From NCBI GenBank assembly GCA_963691835.1, contig OY829383.1:4898001-4962000 (forward strand): a stretch of 64,000 nt of DNA, read 5' to 3'. This DNA comes from G963691835 sp963691835 (lineage in GTDB: Bacteria > Pseudomonadota > Alphaproteobacteria > Thalassobaculales > Thalassobaculaceae). Under the pieces are notes generated by a model. It was not told the DNA's origin and made no database searches. It saw nothing but the letters and a program-made list of their open reading frames with translations. The translations under genes were made by a program, and so were the position numbers. Below are positions 44,219-53,556 of this stretch, piece after piece; position 1 is the first letter of the stretch, and every line of letters begins with the position of its first letter.

Positions 44219-44285
44219 GGCCTGTCCGCCAAACTCGTTGTCGCGCGAACGCTGGCCCAGTCGCCCGTAACCGTCAATCAGATGA

Positions 44286-44300
44286 TGATAAAATCTATCA
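44286..44300. promoter_or_regulatory. Candidate LacI operator between desaturase and lacI genes
   Basis: TGATA-AAATC-TATCA is an inverted repeat with a 5-base spacer in the 134-base divergent gap, and a further CTATCAGATC half-site lies near 44336-44345. It is a plausible site for the adjacent regulator, but lacks the central CG of classic LacI operators. Confidence 0.4.
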
Positions 44301-44352
44301 AATCCATCAAAATAGGCCGGACTGTCATGATGTTTTCTATCAGATCGACGAT

Positions 44353-45390
44353 ATGCCAGACCGCGTCACACTAAAAGATATCGCTGAGCGAGCCCGGGTC
44401 GGTGTCGCGACCGTCGACCGGGTTCTCAATGCGCGGGCGCCCGTTTCAGAAGCGACAGCCGCCCGCGTACTCCACGCGGCGGAGGCTCTTGGCTACCACG
44501 CCCAAGCACTGATGCGACGCCGTATCGAAGAGCGGGCGCCCGAAAAGACGTTCGGCATCATCCTCCAGAAACAGGGGAAGTGGTTCTACCGATCCCTTGC
44601 GTCGGAGATCAGGGCGGCGGTGAAGGGTCTCCCATCTGTTCGGGGCACCGCCGTCATCGAGTATGTTGAGAGCTTGTCTCCAGAAGCCATCGCCCTGGCG
44701 ATCCGCACGATGCGCCAGCGCGCGGATGCAATCGCCGTCGTATCGCTCGACCACGCAACGGTGTCCGCCGCCGTCGACGAGTGTGCCGAAGCGGGTGTTC
44801 CTGTCGTCGCGCTGCTCAGCCAACTCAATGCACAAAAGATCTCGGGCTATGTCGGGATCGACAGCCGGAAGGCGGGTCGTACCGCCGGTTGGTTCATGGC
44901 GCGGCTTGCTGAAAGCCGGGGAGAGGTCGGAATCCTGATCGGCTCCCACCGGTACCGCACCCAAGAGGACCGGGAGGTCGGTTTCAGAAGCTACCTCCGG
45001 GAGAAGGCCCCGGGGATGCGTCTACGGGACTCCGTCGTCTACTTGGACGATGCGGCCGTGGCTTATGAGGCGGCCGCCGAGGTTCTGAACGCGTCCACCG
45101 AGCTCCGCGGCCTCTACCACTGCGGCGGTGGCGTGGAGGGCGTGATTCAGGCCATGACAGAAGCCAAACGTCAGCATGATGTCATCTTCATCTGTCACGA
45201 GAAGAGCCCGGCGGCGACCCAGGGACTGTTGGACGGAACCGTCGATTTGGTCATTGCCAATCCGCTTGAGGAAATCGCGGAGTCGCTTGCCGCCACATTG
45301 GTCAAGGTCGTCAGCCCATCGGACGGCGCGACGCTCGGGCTGTTGGATGGGACAGTTCCCTTCTCCCTCGTCACTTCAGAGAATATTTGA
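44353..45390 (+). CDS. LacI family transcriptional regulator
   Basis: The 345-residue protein has a LacI helix-turn-helix (VTLKDIAERARVGVATVDRVLNARAPVSEATAARVLHAAEALGY), with Asp in TVDRVLN where most have Ser, as in a recognised subgroup. The sensor domain contains GYVGIDSRKAGRTAGWFMARL, GEVGILIGSHRYRTQEDREVGF and LYHCGGGVEGVIQAM. It is divergent from the desaturase gene, its likely target, and convergent with a LysR gene. Confidence 0.88.
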   Translation: MPDRVTLKDIAERARVGVATVDRVLNARAPVSEATAARVLHAAEALGYHAQALMRRRIEERAPEKTFGIILQKQGKWFYRSLASEIRAAVKGLPSVRGTAVIEYVESLSPEAIALAIRTMRQRADAIAVVSLDHATVSAAVDECAEAGVPVVALLSQLNAQKISGYVGIDSRKAGRTAGWFMARLAESRGEVGILIGSHRYRTQEDREVGFRSYLREKAPGMRLRDSVVYLDDAAVAYEAAAEVLNASTELRGLYHCGGGVEGVIQAMTEAKRQHDVIFICHEKSPAATQGLLDGTVDLVIANPLEEIAESLAATLVKVVSPSDGATLGLLDGTVPFSLVTSENI

Positions 45391-45407
45391 GGCGGCACCG
45401 GACGCGT

Positions 45408-46358
45408 CTAGGCGTGTACAAGATCCTGATCGAGTTGCTCTAGAAGGGCATTCCACTCGACGTTCTGATTCCGGATCCATATCAGGAACTTCTCCACGCA
45501 GGACGTCGTTTCCGCTCCCTTCGGACACACAAAATAATAACTGTAATCGGTCGGATAAATCGGGCCGAACGGACAGACCAAACGGCCGGCCTGAAGATCG
45601 CCACCCGCAAGGCCAACCCGGCCAAGCAGAACGCCGGAACCAGAGATCGCCGCGTCGATCGCCTGGTCCGCATAGTTGGTGAAACGCATACCTCTCTGGC
45701 TGTTCAAACCCGTCAGCCCCGCCGCCTCAAACCACTGTGACCAATCCGGGGCGCCGGGGAACAAGCTGGTGAGGCTCTCGTCGTGGATAAGAGGGGCACG
45801 CTGGATGTCAGCGGGGCTCTTAAGGTCCAAACGCTCAACAAGATCAGGGCTCGCGAGCGGCAACACCATCTCGTCCCAAAGCCGCTCGTGGTAGACATCA
45901 TTATCCGGTTTTCGCCCAAAACGGATGGCCACGTCAGAGCCTCCGCCGCCCAAGGAGATCATGTCGAACGATGCCTGAAGATGCACCGCGACCTCCGGAT
46001 ACTGGGCGGAGAACGTATTCAGTCTCGGCACCAACCACTTGGCGGCGACCGGCCCGCTGGATGTCACGACAAGCCCCGGATCGGATAAGGCGCGCGCCTG
46101 CTCGACCGCCTCGTGAATCTTCACAAATGCTTCAACAAGCCCGGAACGCAACGTGTTGCCCGGAACGGTCAACGTCACGGACCTCGCCCCCCGGGTAAAC
46201 AAGCTCAGGCCCAGATCTTCTTCCAAACCCCGGACCTGCTGACTAACGGCTGCGGGTGTGACGCCAAGCTCTTCGGCAGCGTGCTTGAACGACCCTCTCC
46301 GCGCGGCTGCTTCGAAGGCGCGAAGGGAACTGAGCGGGGGTAGGCGGCGATGGGGCAT
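45408..46358 (-). CDS. LysR family transcriptional regulator (GcvA-like)
   Basis: The 316-residue protein has the GcvA-type start RRLPPLSSLRAFEAAARRGSFKHAAEELGVTPAAVSQQVRGLEEDLGLSLFTRGARSVTLT and an effector domain with SSGPVAAKWLVPRLNTFSAQYPEVAVHLQASFD. It is divergent from the isochorismatase-like gene across 238 bases, so it probably controls the hydrolase and export operon at 46597-53468. Confidence 0.9.
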   Translation of the reverse strand: MPHRRLPPLSSLRAFEAAARRGSFKHAAEELGVTPAAVSQQVRGLEEDLGLSLFTRGARSVTLTVPGNTLRSGLVEAFVKIHEAVEQARALSDPGLVVTSSGPVAAKWLVPRLNTFSAQYPEVAVHLQASFDMISLGGGGSDVAIRFGRKPDNDVYHERLWDEMVLPLASPDLVERLDLKSPADIQRAPLIHDESLTSLFPGAPDWSQWFEAAGLTGLNSQRGMRFTNYADQAIDAAISGSGVLLGRVGLAGGDLQAGRLVCPFGPIYPTDYSYYFVCPKGAETTSCVEKFLIWIRNQNVEWNALLEQLDQDLVHA

Positions 46359-46596
46359 TGCGAGACGACGACCAGACGAGATTCCGAGACCGGGATTTTC
46401 CGGCTACTCAATCTGATGTTTCGTTGGCGATCTTCAACTGCTGGAATTACGGAAGTGCCCCGGCGCACCGGCAAAGCGTGATGACCAAGCTGGACTAAGC
46501 CATAGGCCAAGAAATCATCGTTTGTCCCTACAGGGGGTGGGGAACATTTCACTGGCGCAAACAGAAACCGCAGCCAGCTTCCCAAGGAGCCCCCTG

Positions 46597-47292
46597 ATGT
46601 CCGGCAACAACATCGAACTGCTTACTCCCGACAATTCCCAGATCATCTTCATCGATCACCAGCCGCAGATGGCCTTTGGTGTTCAGTCGATCGACCGTCA
46701 GGTTCTGAAGAACAACACCGTCGCGCTCGCCAAGGCGGCAAAGATCTTCAACATCCCGACGACGATCACCACCGTTGAGACCGAGAGCTTCTCTGGCCAC
46801 ACCTATCCCGAACTGCTGGCCGTGTTCCCCGAGACGCCGCTGCTGGAGCGGACATCCATGAACTCCTGGGATGATCAGAAGGTTCGGGATGCGCTGGCGG
46901 AGAACGGCCGGAAGAAGGTCATCGTCTCCGGCCTTTGGACGGAAGTCTGTAACAACATGTTCGCCTTCAGCGCGATGGCCGGCGGTGGTTACGACATCTA
47001 CATGGTCGCCGATGCATCCGGTGGCACCACACAAGAAGCGCATGACTACGCGATGCAGCGGATGGTCCAGGGCGGTGTTGTTCCCGTGACCTGGCAGCAG
47101 GTCCTGCTGGAGTGGCAGCGCGATTGGGCGCGGCGCGACACCTATGACGCCGTCATGGATCTCGTGAAGGAGCATTCCGGCGCGTACGGCATGGGCGTCG
47201 ATTATGCCTACACCATGGTCCACAAAGCGCCGGAGCGCGTGAAGCACGGCACGCGGATCGACCCGGTCGCAGCCCCGATCGCCGTAGAGTAA
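46597..47292 (+). CDS. Isochorismatase-like cysteine hydrolase (YcaC-related)
   Basis: The 231-residue enzyme has the fold's Asp in IIFIDHQPQMAF (Asp20) and the nucleophile Cys118 in VSGLWTEVCNNMFAF. The segment LLERTSMNSWDDQKV near 82-96 lies where the family places its basic catalytic residue. AAGGAG precedes ATG 46597; a longer upstream frame has no ribosome site. Such enzymes hydrolyse amides, carbamates or imides, or are orphans like YcaC. It leads an operon with two amidohydrolases. Confidence 0.88.
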   Translation: MSGNNIELLTPDNSQIIFIDHQPQMAFGVQSIDRQVLKNNTVALAKAAKIFNIPTTITTVETESFSGHTYPELLAVFPETPLLERTSMNSWDDQKVRDALAENGRKKVIVSGLWTEVCNNMFAFSAMAGGGYDIYMVADASGGTTQEAHDYAMQRMVQGGVVPVTWQQVLLEWQRDWARRDTYDAVMDLVKEHSGAYGMGVDYAYTMVHKAPERVKHGTRIDPVAAPIAVE

Positions 47293-47300
47293 TCCTCCCG

Positions 47301-47331
47301 GCCCGGGGGCTTCGGCTCCCGGGCTTCTTTT
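47301..47331 (+). terminator. Intrinsic terminator after the isochorismatase-like gene
   Basis: Ten-base arms (47301-47310 and 47315-47324, one G-T pair) close on a TTCG tetraloop and are followed by TTCTTTT. It lies nine bases after the stop and would cut expression of the downstream amidohydrolases. Confidence 0.85.
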
Positions 47332-47412
47332 CCTCGTATTACCGCCCGTTTCGACGCGCGGCCTTCTGGCCGGGCGAGCCGTTTCGTGCGTCCCGACACA
47401 AGGTACACACCC

Positions 47413-49206
47413 ATGACCAATCTCTTCGATCGCCGCCAGGTCCTCGCCGGATCGGCCGCGTTCTTGGCCGGTGCCTCTGCCTTTGGCCCCGCTTTCGCCA
47501 GCTCCCAAACGGCGGACCTTGTTCTGCTGAACGGGCGTATCACCACCATGGACCCCGCACGTCCGGATGCCACGGCCCTCGCGGCGCGCGGAGGCTCGTT
47601 CATTGCGGTTGGCTCCGATAGTGAGATGAGCGGCCTGATCGGTCCGTTCACGCAAGTGATCGACGCCAAAGGCCAGCGGGTTATTCCGGGTCTGAACGAC
47701 AGCCACACCCACGCCATCCGAGGTGCGGTGAACTACAATCTGGAAGTCCGTTGGGACGGTGTTGACAGCCTGGAGGAGGCGCTGCACCTGCTGCGTGTTC
47801 AGGCGGAGCGGACGCCTAGCGGCCAGTTTATCCGCGTCGCTGGCGGCTTCAGCGAATTCCAGTTCAAGGAGAAGCGCCTGCCAACGGTGGCAGAGCTGGA
47901 TGCCGTGGCTCCGAACCATCCGGTGCTGATCCACCACCTCTACAAGCTGACGCTTCTCAACACGAAGGCTGTCGAGTACTTCGGCTACGACACGCCGGGG
48001 CACCCGACCTATCCGGGCGGCATCATCGAGAAGGACGCAGGCGGAAATGCGACCGGCCGGGTGCTGGCCGCACCCTCGGGCCTCGTGATGTACAAGACCC
48101 TGTCCGCCGCGCCGAAGCTCTCCATCCGCGACCAGATCAACAGCTCGCTGCAATATTTCGACGAGTTGAACAGCCTCGGCATCACCTCGCTGAGCGACGC
48201 GGGCGGCGGCGGCATGGAGTTCCCGGATGCGGATCCCTACAAGGTCATTCGGTGGATGCATGGCCAGGATTTGCAAACAGTCCGCATCGGCTACCACTCC
48301 TTCCCGCAAGTGAAGGACCGGGAGCTGTCCGACTACGAGACGTGGACAGCAGAGACCCGCGCGGGCTCCGGCGACGACATGCTGAAGTTCGTCGGCGCGG
48401 GCGAGAACCTCGGGTGGGCGTCCTACGACTATGAGATCTTCGCCGATGCGCGCCCGGACATCGATGCGGACGCCGAGGAATATCAGGCCAAGGTCATGAC
48501 CGTGCTTGGCGAAGGCGAGTGGCCGTTCCGCCAGCACATCACCTACAACGAAACCGGCGACCGGCTTCTGCCGGTGTATGAAGAGGTGGCCAAGGGTGCC
48601 GGATTGACGCCCGGCTGGTTCGTCGACCACGTGGAGACCTTCTCCCAGAAGAACCTGGAACGTATCGCGGCACTCGGCGGCGGCATCGCGCTGCAGAACC
48701 GTATCCAGTTCCAGGCTGAGGACTTCATCGCCAACTATGGTGCCGAGGCGCTCAAGAAGACGCCGAACTTCCGGGCGATCCTGGATCTGGGCGTGCCGGT
48801 CGGCGGTGGCACCGATGCGACACGGGTGACTTCGTACAATCCGTGGTTCTCGATCCAATGGATGACCACCGGCCTCTCACGGGGTGGTCTGCCGATGTAT
48901 GACGACGCCAACCTGATCAGCCGCGAGGAAGCGCTGCGGATCTGGACCACCGGGTCAGCTTGGTTCACGGGCGATGCCGGCCGTAAAGGCCAGATCGTCG
49001 AAGGCCAGATGGCGGACTTCACGGTTCTGGATCGCGACTATTTCGCGGTGACGGACTCCGAGATCGCCAAGCTGAGAGCGGATCTCACCGTTGTTGGCGG
49101 CAAGGTCGTCTACGGCAGCGGCGATTTCGCCCAACAGGATCTGACCCACATCCCGCCGATCAGCCCTGATTGGTCACCGGTCATCCTGCAGAAGAACGAC
49201 GCCTAA
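47413..49206 (+). CDS. Amidohydrolase_3 family protein with Tat signal
   Basis: The 597-residue protein opens with a twin-arginine signal (FDRRQVLAGSAAFLAGASAFGPAFA), so it is exported folded, with metal, to the periplasm. The YtcJ/amidohydrolase_3 core follows: DLVLLNGRITTMD, VIPGLNDSHTHAIRG with the HxH metal motif, GGGTDATRVTSYNPW near the end with the metal Asp, and a C-terminal beta-sandwich. It is a close paralogue of the next gene, which has no signal. I start at ATG 47413 with AAGG upstream. Related enzymes act on N-substituted formamides and similar bonds. Confidence 0.88.
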   Translation: MTNLFDRRQVLAGSAAFLAGASAFGPAFASSQTADLVLLNGRITTMDPARPDATALAARGGSFIAVGSDSEMSGLIGPFTQVIDAKGQRVIPGLNDSHTHAIRGAVNYNLEVRWDGVDSLEEALHLLRVQAERTPSGQFIRVAGGFSEFQFKEKRLPTVAELDAVAPNHPVLIHHLYKLTLLNTKAVEYFGYDTPGHPTYPGGIIEKDAGGNATGRVLAAPSGLVMYKTLSAAPKLSIRDQINSSLQYFDELNSLGITSLSDAGGGGMEFPDADPYKVIRWMHGQDLQTVRIGYHSFPQVKDRELSDYETWTAETRAGSGDDMLKFVGAGENLGWASYDYEIFADARPDIDADAEEYQAKVMTVLGEGEWPFRQHITYNETGDRLLPVYEEVAKGAGLTPGWFVDHVETFSQKNLERIAALGGGIALQNRIQFQAEDFIANYGAEALKKTPNFRAILDLGVPVGGGTDATRVTSYNPWFSIQWMTTGLSRGGLPMYDDANLISREEALRIWTTGSAWFTGDAGRKGQIVEGQMADFTVLDRDYFAVTDSEIAKLRADLTVVGGKVVYGSGDFAQQDLTHIPPISPDWSPVILQKNDA

Positions 49207-49227
49207 CCACCAAGCAAGCCATGACCC

Positions 49228-49254
49228 AGGCCGCCGGACCTATCCCGGCGGCCT
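49228..49254 (+). terminator. Stem-loop between the two amidohydrolase genes
   Basis: AGGCCGCCGG (49228-49237) pairs with CCGGCGGCCT (49245-49254), 21 bases after the first amidohydrolase stop. No T-run follows, so it may only slow transcription or protect mRNA. Confidence 0.6.
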
Positions 49255-49280
49255 CCAAATCATACCCTAGGAGGCACCCT

Positions 49281-51002
49281 ATGGCCGATCTCATCCTGTT
49301 CAACGGCCGCGTCACAACAATGGACGTAGATCGGCCGGACGCGCAGGCGGTCGCGATCACCGACGGAAAGATCTCCGCCGTTGGCTCCGACACTGACATC
49401 ATGGCCAACGCCGGGACAGCCGAGACGATCGATCTGCAGGGCCGGCGGGTCATCCCTGGCCTGATCGACAGCCACACCCACATCATTCGCCAGGGCAACA
49501 ACTTCGCCATGGAGCTTCGATGGGACAACGTTCCATCTCTGGCGGATGGTCTGGCGATGCTGAAGGCCCAAGCGCAGCGAACGCCGGCCGGGCAATGGAT
49601 CCGGGTTGTCGGCGGCTGGTCTGCCGACCAATTCGCCGAGCGCCGGCTGCCGACGATCGACGAGATCAATGCCGTGGCACCGGACGTGCCCGTCTATGTC
49701 CTGCACCTCTATGACCGGTGTTGGCTGAACAAAGCCGCCCTCCGTGCCCTTGGCATCGATAAGCATTTCTATGAGCCGTTCGTTTCCGGCCGGCTGGAGC
49801 GGGATGACAACGGCAACCCAACGGGCCTCGCGCTGGCACGCCCGAACGCCCAACCGCTCTATGCCCTTCTGGACATGGCGCCGAAACTCGATTTCGAACA
49901 GCAGATCCTATCCACCAAACATTACTTCCACGCCCTGAACGGCCTGGGGCTGACCTCTGCACTCGACTGCGCGGGCGGCTTCCTGAACTACCCGGACGAC
50001 TACGGCGTGATTAGCGAGTTGAACCGACGGGGCGAACAGACTGTCAGGATCGGCTATCAACTCTTCGCTCAACGCCCGTTGTTTGAGCTGGATGACTTCA
50101 AGCGCTGGCACGACATCGTCAAACCGGACCAGGGTGACGACTATCTTAAGTGCGTGGGCGCCGGAGAGATGCTCGTCGCCTCCGCTTACGACTTTGAAGA
50201 CTTTTCATATCCGCGTCCGGAGTTGCCGAAACGAATGGAGGGCGACCTGCGTCCGGTTCTGGAGTTCCTGCTCGAGAACCGCTGGCCGATCCGTTTCCAC
50301 TGCACCTACGAAGAGAGCGCTCACCGGCTGCTTTCCGTTCCTGAAGACGTGGGCCGCGACAAGGGGCTGGAGGAGCTCAACTGGATCTTCGACCACGGCG
50401 AGACGATCTCCGAGAGCACGATGGAATGGGTCGCCCGGTTGGGCGGTGGGATCTCCTACCAGAACCGGATTGCTTTCCAGGTCACATCGTATCGCGACCG
50501 GTATGGCGAGGATGCGCTTCGGGATGTCATGCCGGTGAAGAAGATGATGGCATCTGGCGTGCCGCTCGCCGCCGGAACCGATGCGACGCGCGTTTCTTCC
50601 TACAATCCTTGGCTCGCCATTCACTGGGCGGTCTCCGGCAAGGGCCGGGGCGGCGACGTGATCTGGTCTGCCGCCAACCGTTTGAGCCGTGACGACGCCC
50701 TCCGGCATTGGACCGCGGCCGGTGCGTGGTTCAGCCGGGAGGTCGGAAAGAAGGGGCAGATCGCGCCGGGCCAGTTGGCGGATATCGCCGTGTTGGACCG
50801 TGACTACTTCACCGTGGCCGAGGACGAGATTGTCGACATCACCTCGGACCTGACGTTGAGCGGCGGAAAGATCGTCTACGCCAAAGGGGCGTTCGCCGAT
50901 CGTGGTCCGGCCCCCCTGGCCGAGTTGCCCGACTGGTCGCCGATCCCGGTCTTCGGCGCACCGGGCGCGCCTGCGACCGGCGACGCCATCGCCGCGGAGT
51001 GA
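49281..51002 (+). CDS. Amidohydrolase_3 family protein, cytoplasmic paralogue
   Basis: The 573-residue protein starts directly with DLILFNGRVTTMD and lacks any signal peptide. It then follows the upstream paralogue almost segment by segment (VIPGLIDSHTHIIRQG, LRWDNVPSLADGLAMLKAQAQRTPAGQWIRV, AAGTDATRVSSYNPW), so the pair arose by duplication. TAGGAGG lies upstream of ATG 49281. Longer upstream frames would overlap the first gene. Confidence 0.88.
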   Translation: MADLILFNGRVTTMDVDRPDAQAVAITDGKISAVGSDTDIMANAGTAETIDLQGRRVIPGLIDSHTHIIRQGNNFAMELRWDNVPSLADGLAMLKAQAQRTPAGQWIRVVGGWSADQFAERRLPTIDEINAVAPDVPVYVLHLYDRCWLNKAALRALGIDKHFYEPFVSGRLERDDNGNPTGLALARPNAQPLYALLDMAPKLDFEQQILSTKHYFHALNGLGLTSALDCAGGFLNYPDDYGVISELNRRGEQTVRIGYQLFAQRPLFELDDFKRWHDIVKPDQGDDYLKCVGAGEMLVASAYDFEDFSYPRPELPKRMEGDLRPVLEFLLENRWPIRFHCTYEESAHRLLSVPEDVGRDKGLEELNWIFDHGETISESTMEWVARLGGGISYQNRIAFQVTSYRDRYGEDALRDVMPVKKMMASGVPLAAGTDATRVSSYNPWLAIHWAVSGKGRGGDVIWSAANRLSRDDALRHWTAAGAWFSREVGKKGQIAPGQLADIAVLDRDYFTVAEDEIVDITSDLTLSGGKIVYAKGAFADRGPAPLAELPDWSPIPVFGAPGAPATGDAIAAE

Positions 51003-51054
51003 TGAGACACGCGGAACGCCCCAACGGCGCGTTCGCGTCTCGATGGAGGAATCA

Positions 51055-51882
51055 ATGCACTGGAAACCCTACGTGATCTCGTTGGCGGTCGGCCTGGCGA
51101 TGTCGACGCAAGCCGTCGCTGAAACCCTTGAGTTCGAGGGACAGGTCGAGGCGTTTCAGCGTGCCGAGCTGTCGAGCCGGTTGGACGGCGTCGTGGCTGA
51201 GATTCTCTTCTCCGGGGGGGAGCGGGTTGAAACCGGCGCCCCGCTCATCGTGCTGGATAAAGCCGATACCGAACTGGCGGTCGCGATCGCACGGGCGGAG
51301 GTCAAACGGGCGGATGCCGCACTGGAACATGCCCGCGAAGAGGTTGCGCGGGGCCAACAGCTCACTCAACGGGGCGTCGCGACGCGGGTTCAACAGCAGG
51401 CCCAACAGCTTGCGTTCCGAACCGCCGAAGCGGATCTCGCCATCGCCCAGGCCGGCCTGCGTCAAGCCCGCTTAAACCTTGCGCGAACCGAGATTACAGC
51501 ACCGATCGATGGCCTGGTCAGCCGGCCCGGAACGGCGGTGGGCGCCTTTCTCGAAGCGGAGTCCGGCGCCCCGCTGGGTGAGATCCTCCGCATTGATCCG
51601 GCCCTTGTCGCGTACCGGGTTCCTTACGGAACGCGCATGGACGTGATGACCAGAACCGGCGCCACGACGCTGGAGCAAATGTTCGAGCGCGTCAGCCTCC
51701 AGATCGTGCTGCCGGGCGGGCAGCCCTACCCGCACACCGCACGGCCGGACTTCGCTTCCGCCACCGTCGACCCGACTGACGGGACGCTTACCGTCTGGGC
51801 CAGCGTGATCAACCCTGACGCCGTTCTACGCCCCGGCATGCGGGTAAGCGTCCTCTCCTCCATCCAAGGGACCACCGAATGA
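51055..51882 (+). CDS. HlyD/RND-type periplasmic adaptor protein
   Basis: The 275-residue protein has a signal peptide (about 1-22, ending STQAVA-ETL), a barrel-sandwich hybrid (EFEGQVEAFQRAELSSRLDGVVAEILFSGGERVETGAPLIVLD), a helical hairpin rich in Gln, Ala and Arg (about 80-140) and the second half-lipoyl TEITAPIDGLVSRPGTAVGAFLEAE. GGAGGA precedes ATG 51055. It overlaps the MFS gene by four bases, so it should bridge that pump or another through the periplasm. No RND pump or TolC gene is visible. Confidence 0.88.
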   Translation: MHWKPYVISLAVGLAMSTQAVAETLEFEGQVEAFQRAELSSRLDGVVAEILFSGGERVETGAPLIVLDKADTELAVAIARAEVKRADAALEHAREEVARGQQLTQRGVATRVQQQAQQLAFRTAEADLAIAQAGLRQARLNLARTEITAPIDGLVSRPGTAVGAFLEAESGAPLGEILRIDPALVAYRVPYGTRMDVMTRTGATTLEQMFERVSLQIVLPGGQPYPHTARPDFASATVDPTDGTLTVWASVINPDAVLRPGMRVSVLSSIQGTTE

Positions 51883-53468
51883 GTGCGACCACCGCAGCCG
51901 CTCCGCCGTCCGCAATGGCGCCATTCAAGCGGCGTGCCTTCGCCATTCTGTGGATCGCCACGGTAGCCTCCAACATCGGCACCTGGATGCATGACGTGGG
52001 TGCCGGGTGGCTGATGACAGAGCTGGCCCCGTCCCCGATGCTGGTCGCGGCCGTCCAGGCGGCGACGACCTTGCCAATCTTTCTGTTCGCGTTGCTCGCC
52101 GGAGCGGTCGCCGACATCGTCGACCGGCGGAAGCTCCTGATTTGGGTGAATGTGATCCTCGGAGTGGCCGCTGCGCTTATGACGGTGCTGGTCCATCTTG
52201 AGATGATGGGGCCGGTGTTGCTTCTGGTGTTCACGTTCATCTTCGGCACAGGGACAGCGTTCATCGCGCCCGCGTGGCAGGCCATCGTGCCGAAACTCGT
52301 GGTGCCGTCGGAACTGCCGTCTGCCGTCGCCCTGAACTCGATGGGGATCAATATCAGCCGCGCGATCGGCCCCGCTCTCGCCGGATTTCTGATCGTAGCC
52401 GCCGGACTGTCCGCACCGTTCCTCGTCAACGCGTTGAGCGTGATCGGCATCATCGCGGCCCTCTGGTGGTGGCGGCCGACAAAGACCGAAAGCAGCGGCC
52501 TTCCTCCGGAGCGGATCGGTGGCGCCATCTCTGCCGGCCTCCGCTACGCGGCAAACAGCGGACCACTGAAATCGACACTGGCCCGGGCGGCTGCATTCTT
52601 CATCTTCGCGAGCGCCTTTTGGGCCATGTTGCCGCTGGTGGCGCGTGAGGTCCTGTCGGGAGGGCCGACCTTCTACGGCATCCTTCTCGCCGCCGTCGGC
52701 GCTGGCGCGGTTGCTGGAGCCTTGGTGCTTCCGAAGATCAAGGGACGCCTCGGCTCGGACAAGCTGGTGGCTGCGGGAACGCTCGGCACGGCGTCTGTCC
52801 TGGTTCTGCTCGCCGTCGTGGACAGCCAAGAGGTTGCCATCGCCGCCGGCGCGCTCGCCGGTCTTTCCTGGATCGCCGTGCTCTCCAGTCTCAACGTCGC
52901 GGCTCAGTTGGCACTTCCCGATTGGGTCCGGGCGCGAGGGCTGTCCATCTTCCTCACCGTCTTCTTCGGTGCAATGTCGATCGGCAGCTTGATCTGGGGC
53001 CAGGTCGCGTCTGTCTGGGGTATTCCCAATGCGCTCCTGATAGCCGCCGCGGGTGCCGTGCTGATGATCCCGGTCACTTGGCGGGCCTCGCTCCAGCATA
53101 AGGGCGGGGAAGGCCTCGCGCCGTCGATGCACTGGCCCGAGCCGATCCTGTCCCAGAACAGTGTTCCCGACGGCCCGGTCCGGATTCAGATCACGTACAG
53201 CGTTCCCGCTGTGAGCCAGGATGGTTTTCAGACCCTTATGGCTGAGCTAGCGACCAGTCGGCGGCGCGGCGGCGGCTACCAGTGGTCACTGATGCAGGAC
53301 GCCGCCGATCCGTCCCGATTTGTCGAAACATGGTGGGAGGCGTCCTGGCTTGATCATCAGCGCCACCATCGGCGCGTGGCAGAAAGCGACCGTCTGCTTC
53401 AGGAGAAAATCAAGGAATGCGTCACCGAAGGGACACAGCCTGACGTCGCTCATTTCGTGATGCCGTAA
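51879..53468 (+). CDS. MFS exporter (MFS_3, enterobactin-exporter type)
   Basis: The 529-residue protein has about 12 helices in its first 400 residues with MFS_3 features: WIATVASNIGTWMHDVGAGWLMTELAPSPMLVAAVQAATTLPIFLFALLAGAVADIVDRRKLL and FGTGTAFIAPAWQAIVPKLV. A C-terminal 115-residue soluble domain resembles a small ABM-like ferredoxin fold (PVRIQITYSVPAVSQDGFQTLMAELATSRRRGGGYQWSL, ending ETWWEASWLDHQRHHRRVAESDRLL). Long members of this family usually carry this tail. It shares ATGA with the adaptor gene. Confidence 0.88.
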   Translation: MSATTAAAPPSAMAPFKRRAFAILWIATVASNIGTWMHDVGAGWLMTELAPSPMLVAAVQAATTLPIFLFALLAGAVADIVDRRKLLIWVNVILGVAAALMTVLVHLEMMGPVLLLVFTFIFGTGTAFIAPAWQAIVPKLVVPSELPSAVALNSMGINISRAIGPALAGFLIVAAGLSAPFLVNALSVIGIIAALWWWRPTKTESSGLPPERIGGAISAGLRYAANSGPLKSTLARAAAFFIFASAFWAMLPLVAREVLSGGPTFYGILLAAVGAGAVAGALVLPKIKGRLGSDKLVAAGTLGTASVLVLLAVVDSQEVAIAAGALAGLSWIAVLSSLNVAAQLALPDWVRARGLSIFLTVFFGAMSIGSLIWGQVASVWGIPNALLIAAAGAVLMIPVTWRASLQHKGGEGLAPSMHWPEPILSQNSVPDGPVRIQITYSVPAVSQDGFQTLMAELATSRRRGGGYQWSLMQDAADPSRFVETWWEASWLDHQRHHRRVAESDRLLQEKIKECVTEGTQPDVAHFVMP

Positions 53469-53556
53469 CCAGACATGATTTAGGATTGTGGGTCGGCAAA
53501 GGGACTGATACTCGCAGCCCATATCTCCTTGTGGCGGGTTGGAGGCGTGGGTCCCC

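Noticed and set aside
46549..48858. A 769-codon minus-strand open frame
   Set aside because: It runs opposite the isochorismatase-like and first amidohydrolase genes, both clearly real, and its product matches no family pattern.
51726..53132. A 468-codon minus-strand open frame opposite the MFS gene
   Set aside because: The plus strand encodes a full MFS_3 protein; the minus frame is Arg/Asp/Gly-rich with no domain.
51879..53468. The soluble C-terminal domain of the MFS exporter as a novel fusion
   Set aside because: Long MFS_3 proteins commonly carry this tail, so it is not treated as new.
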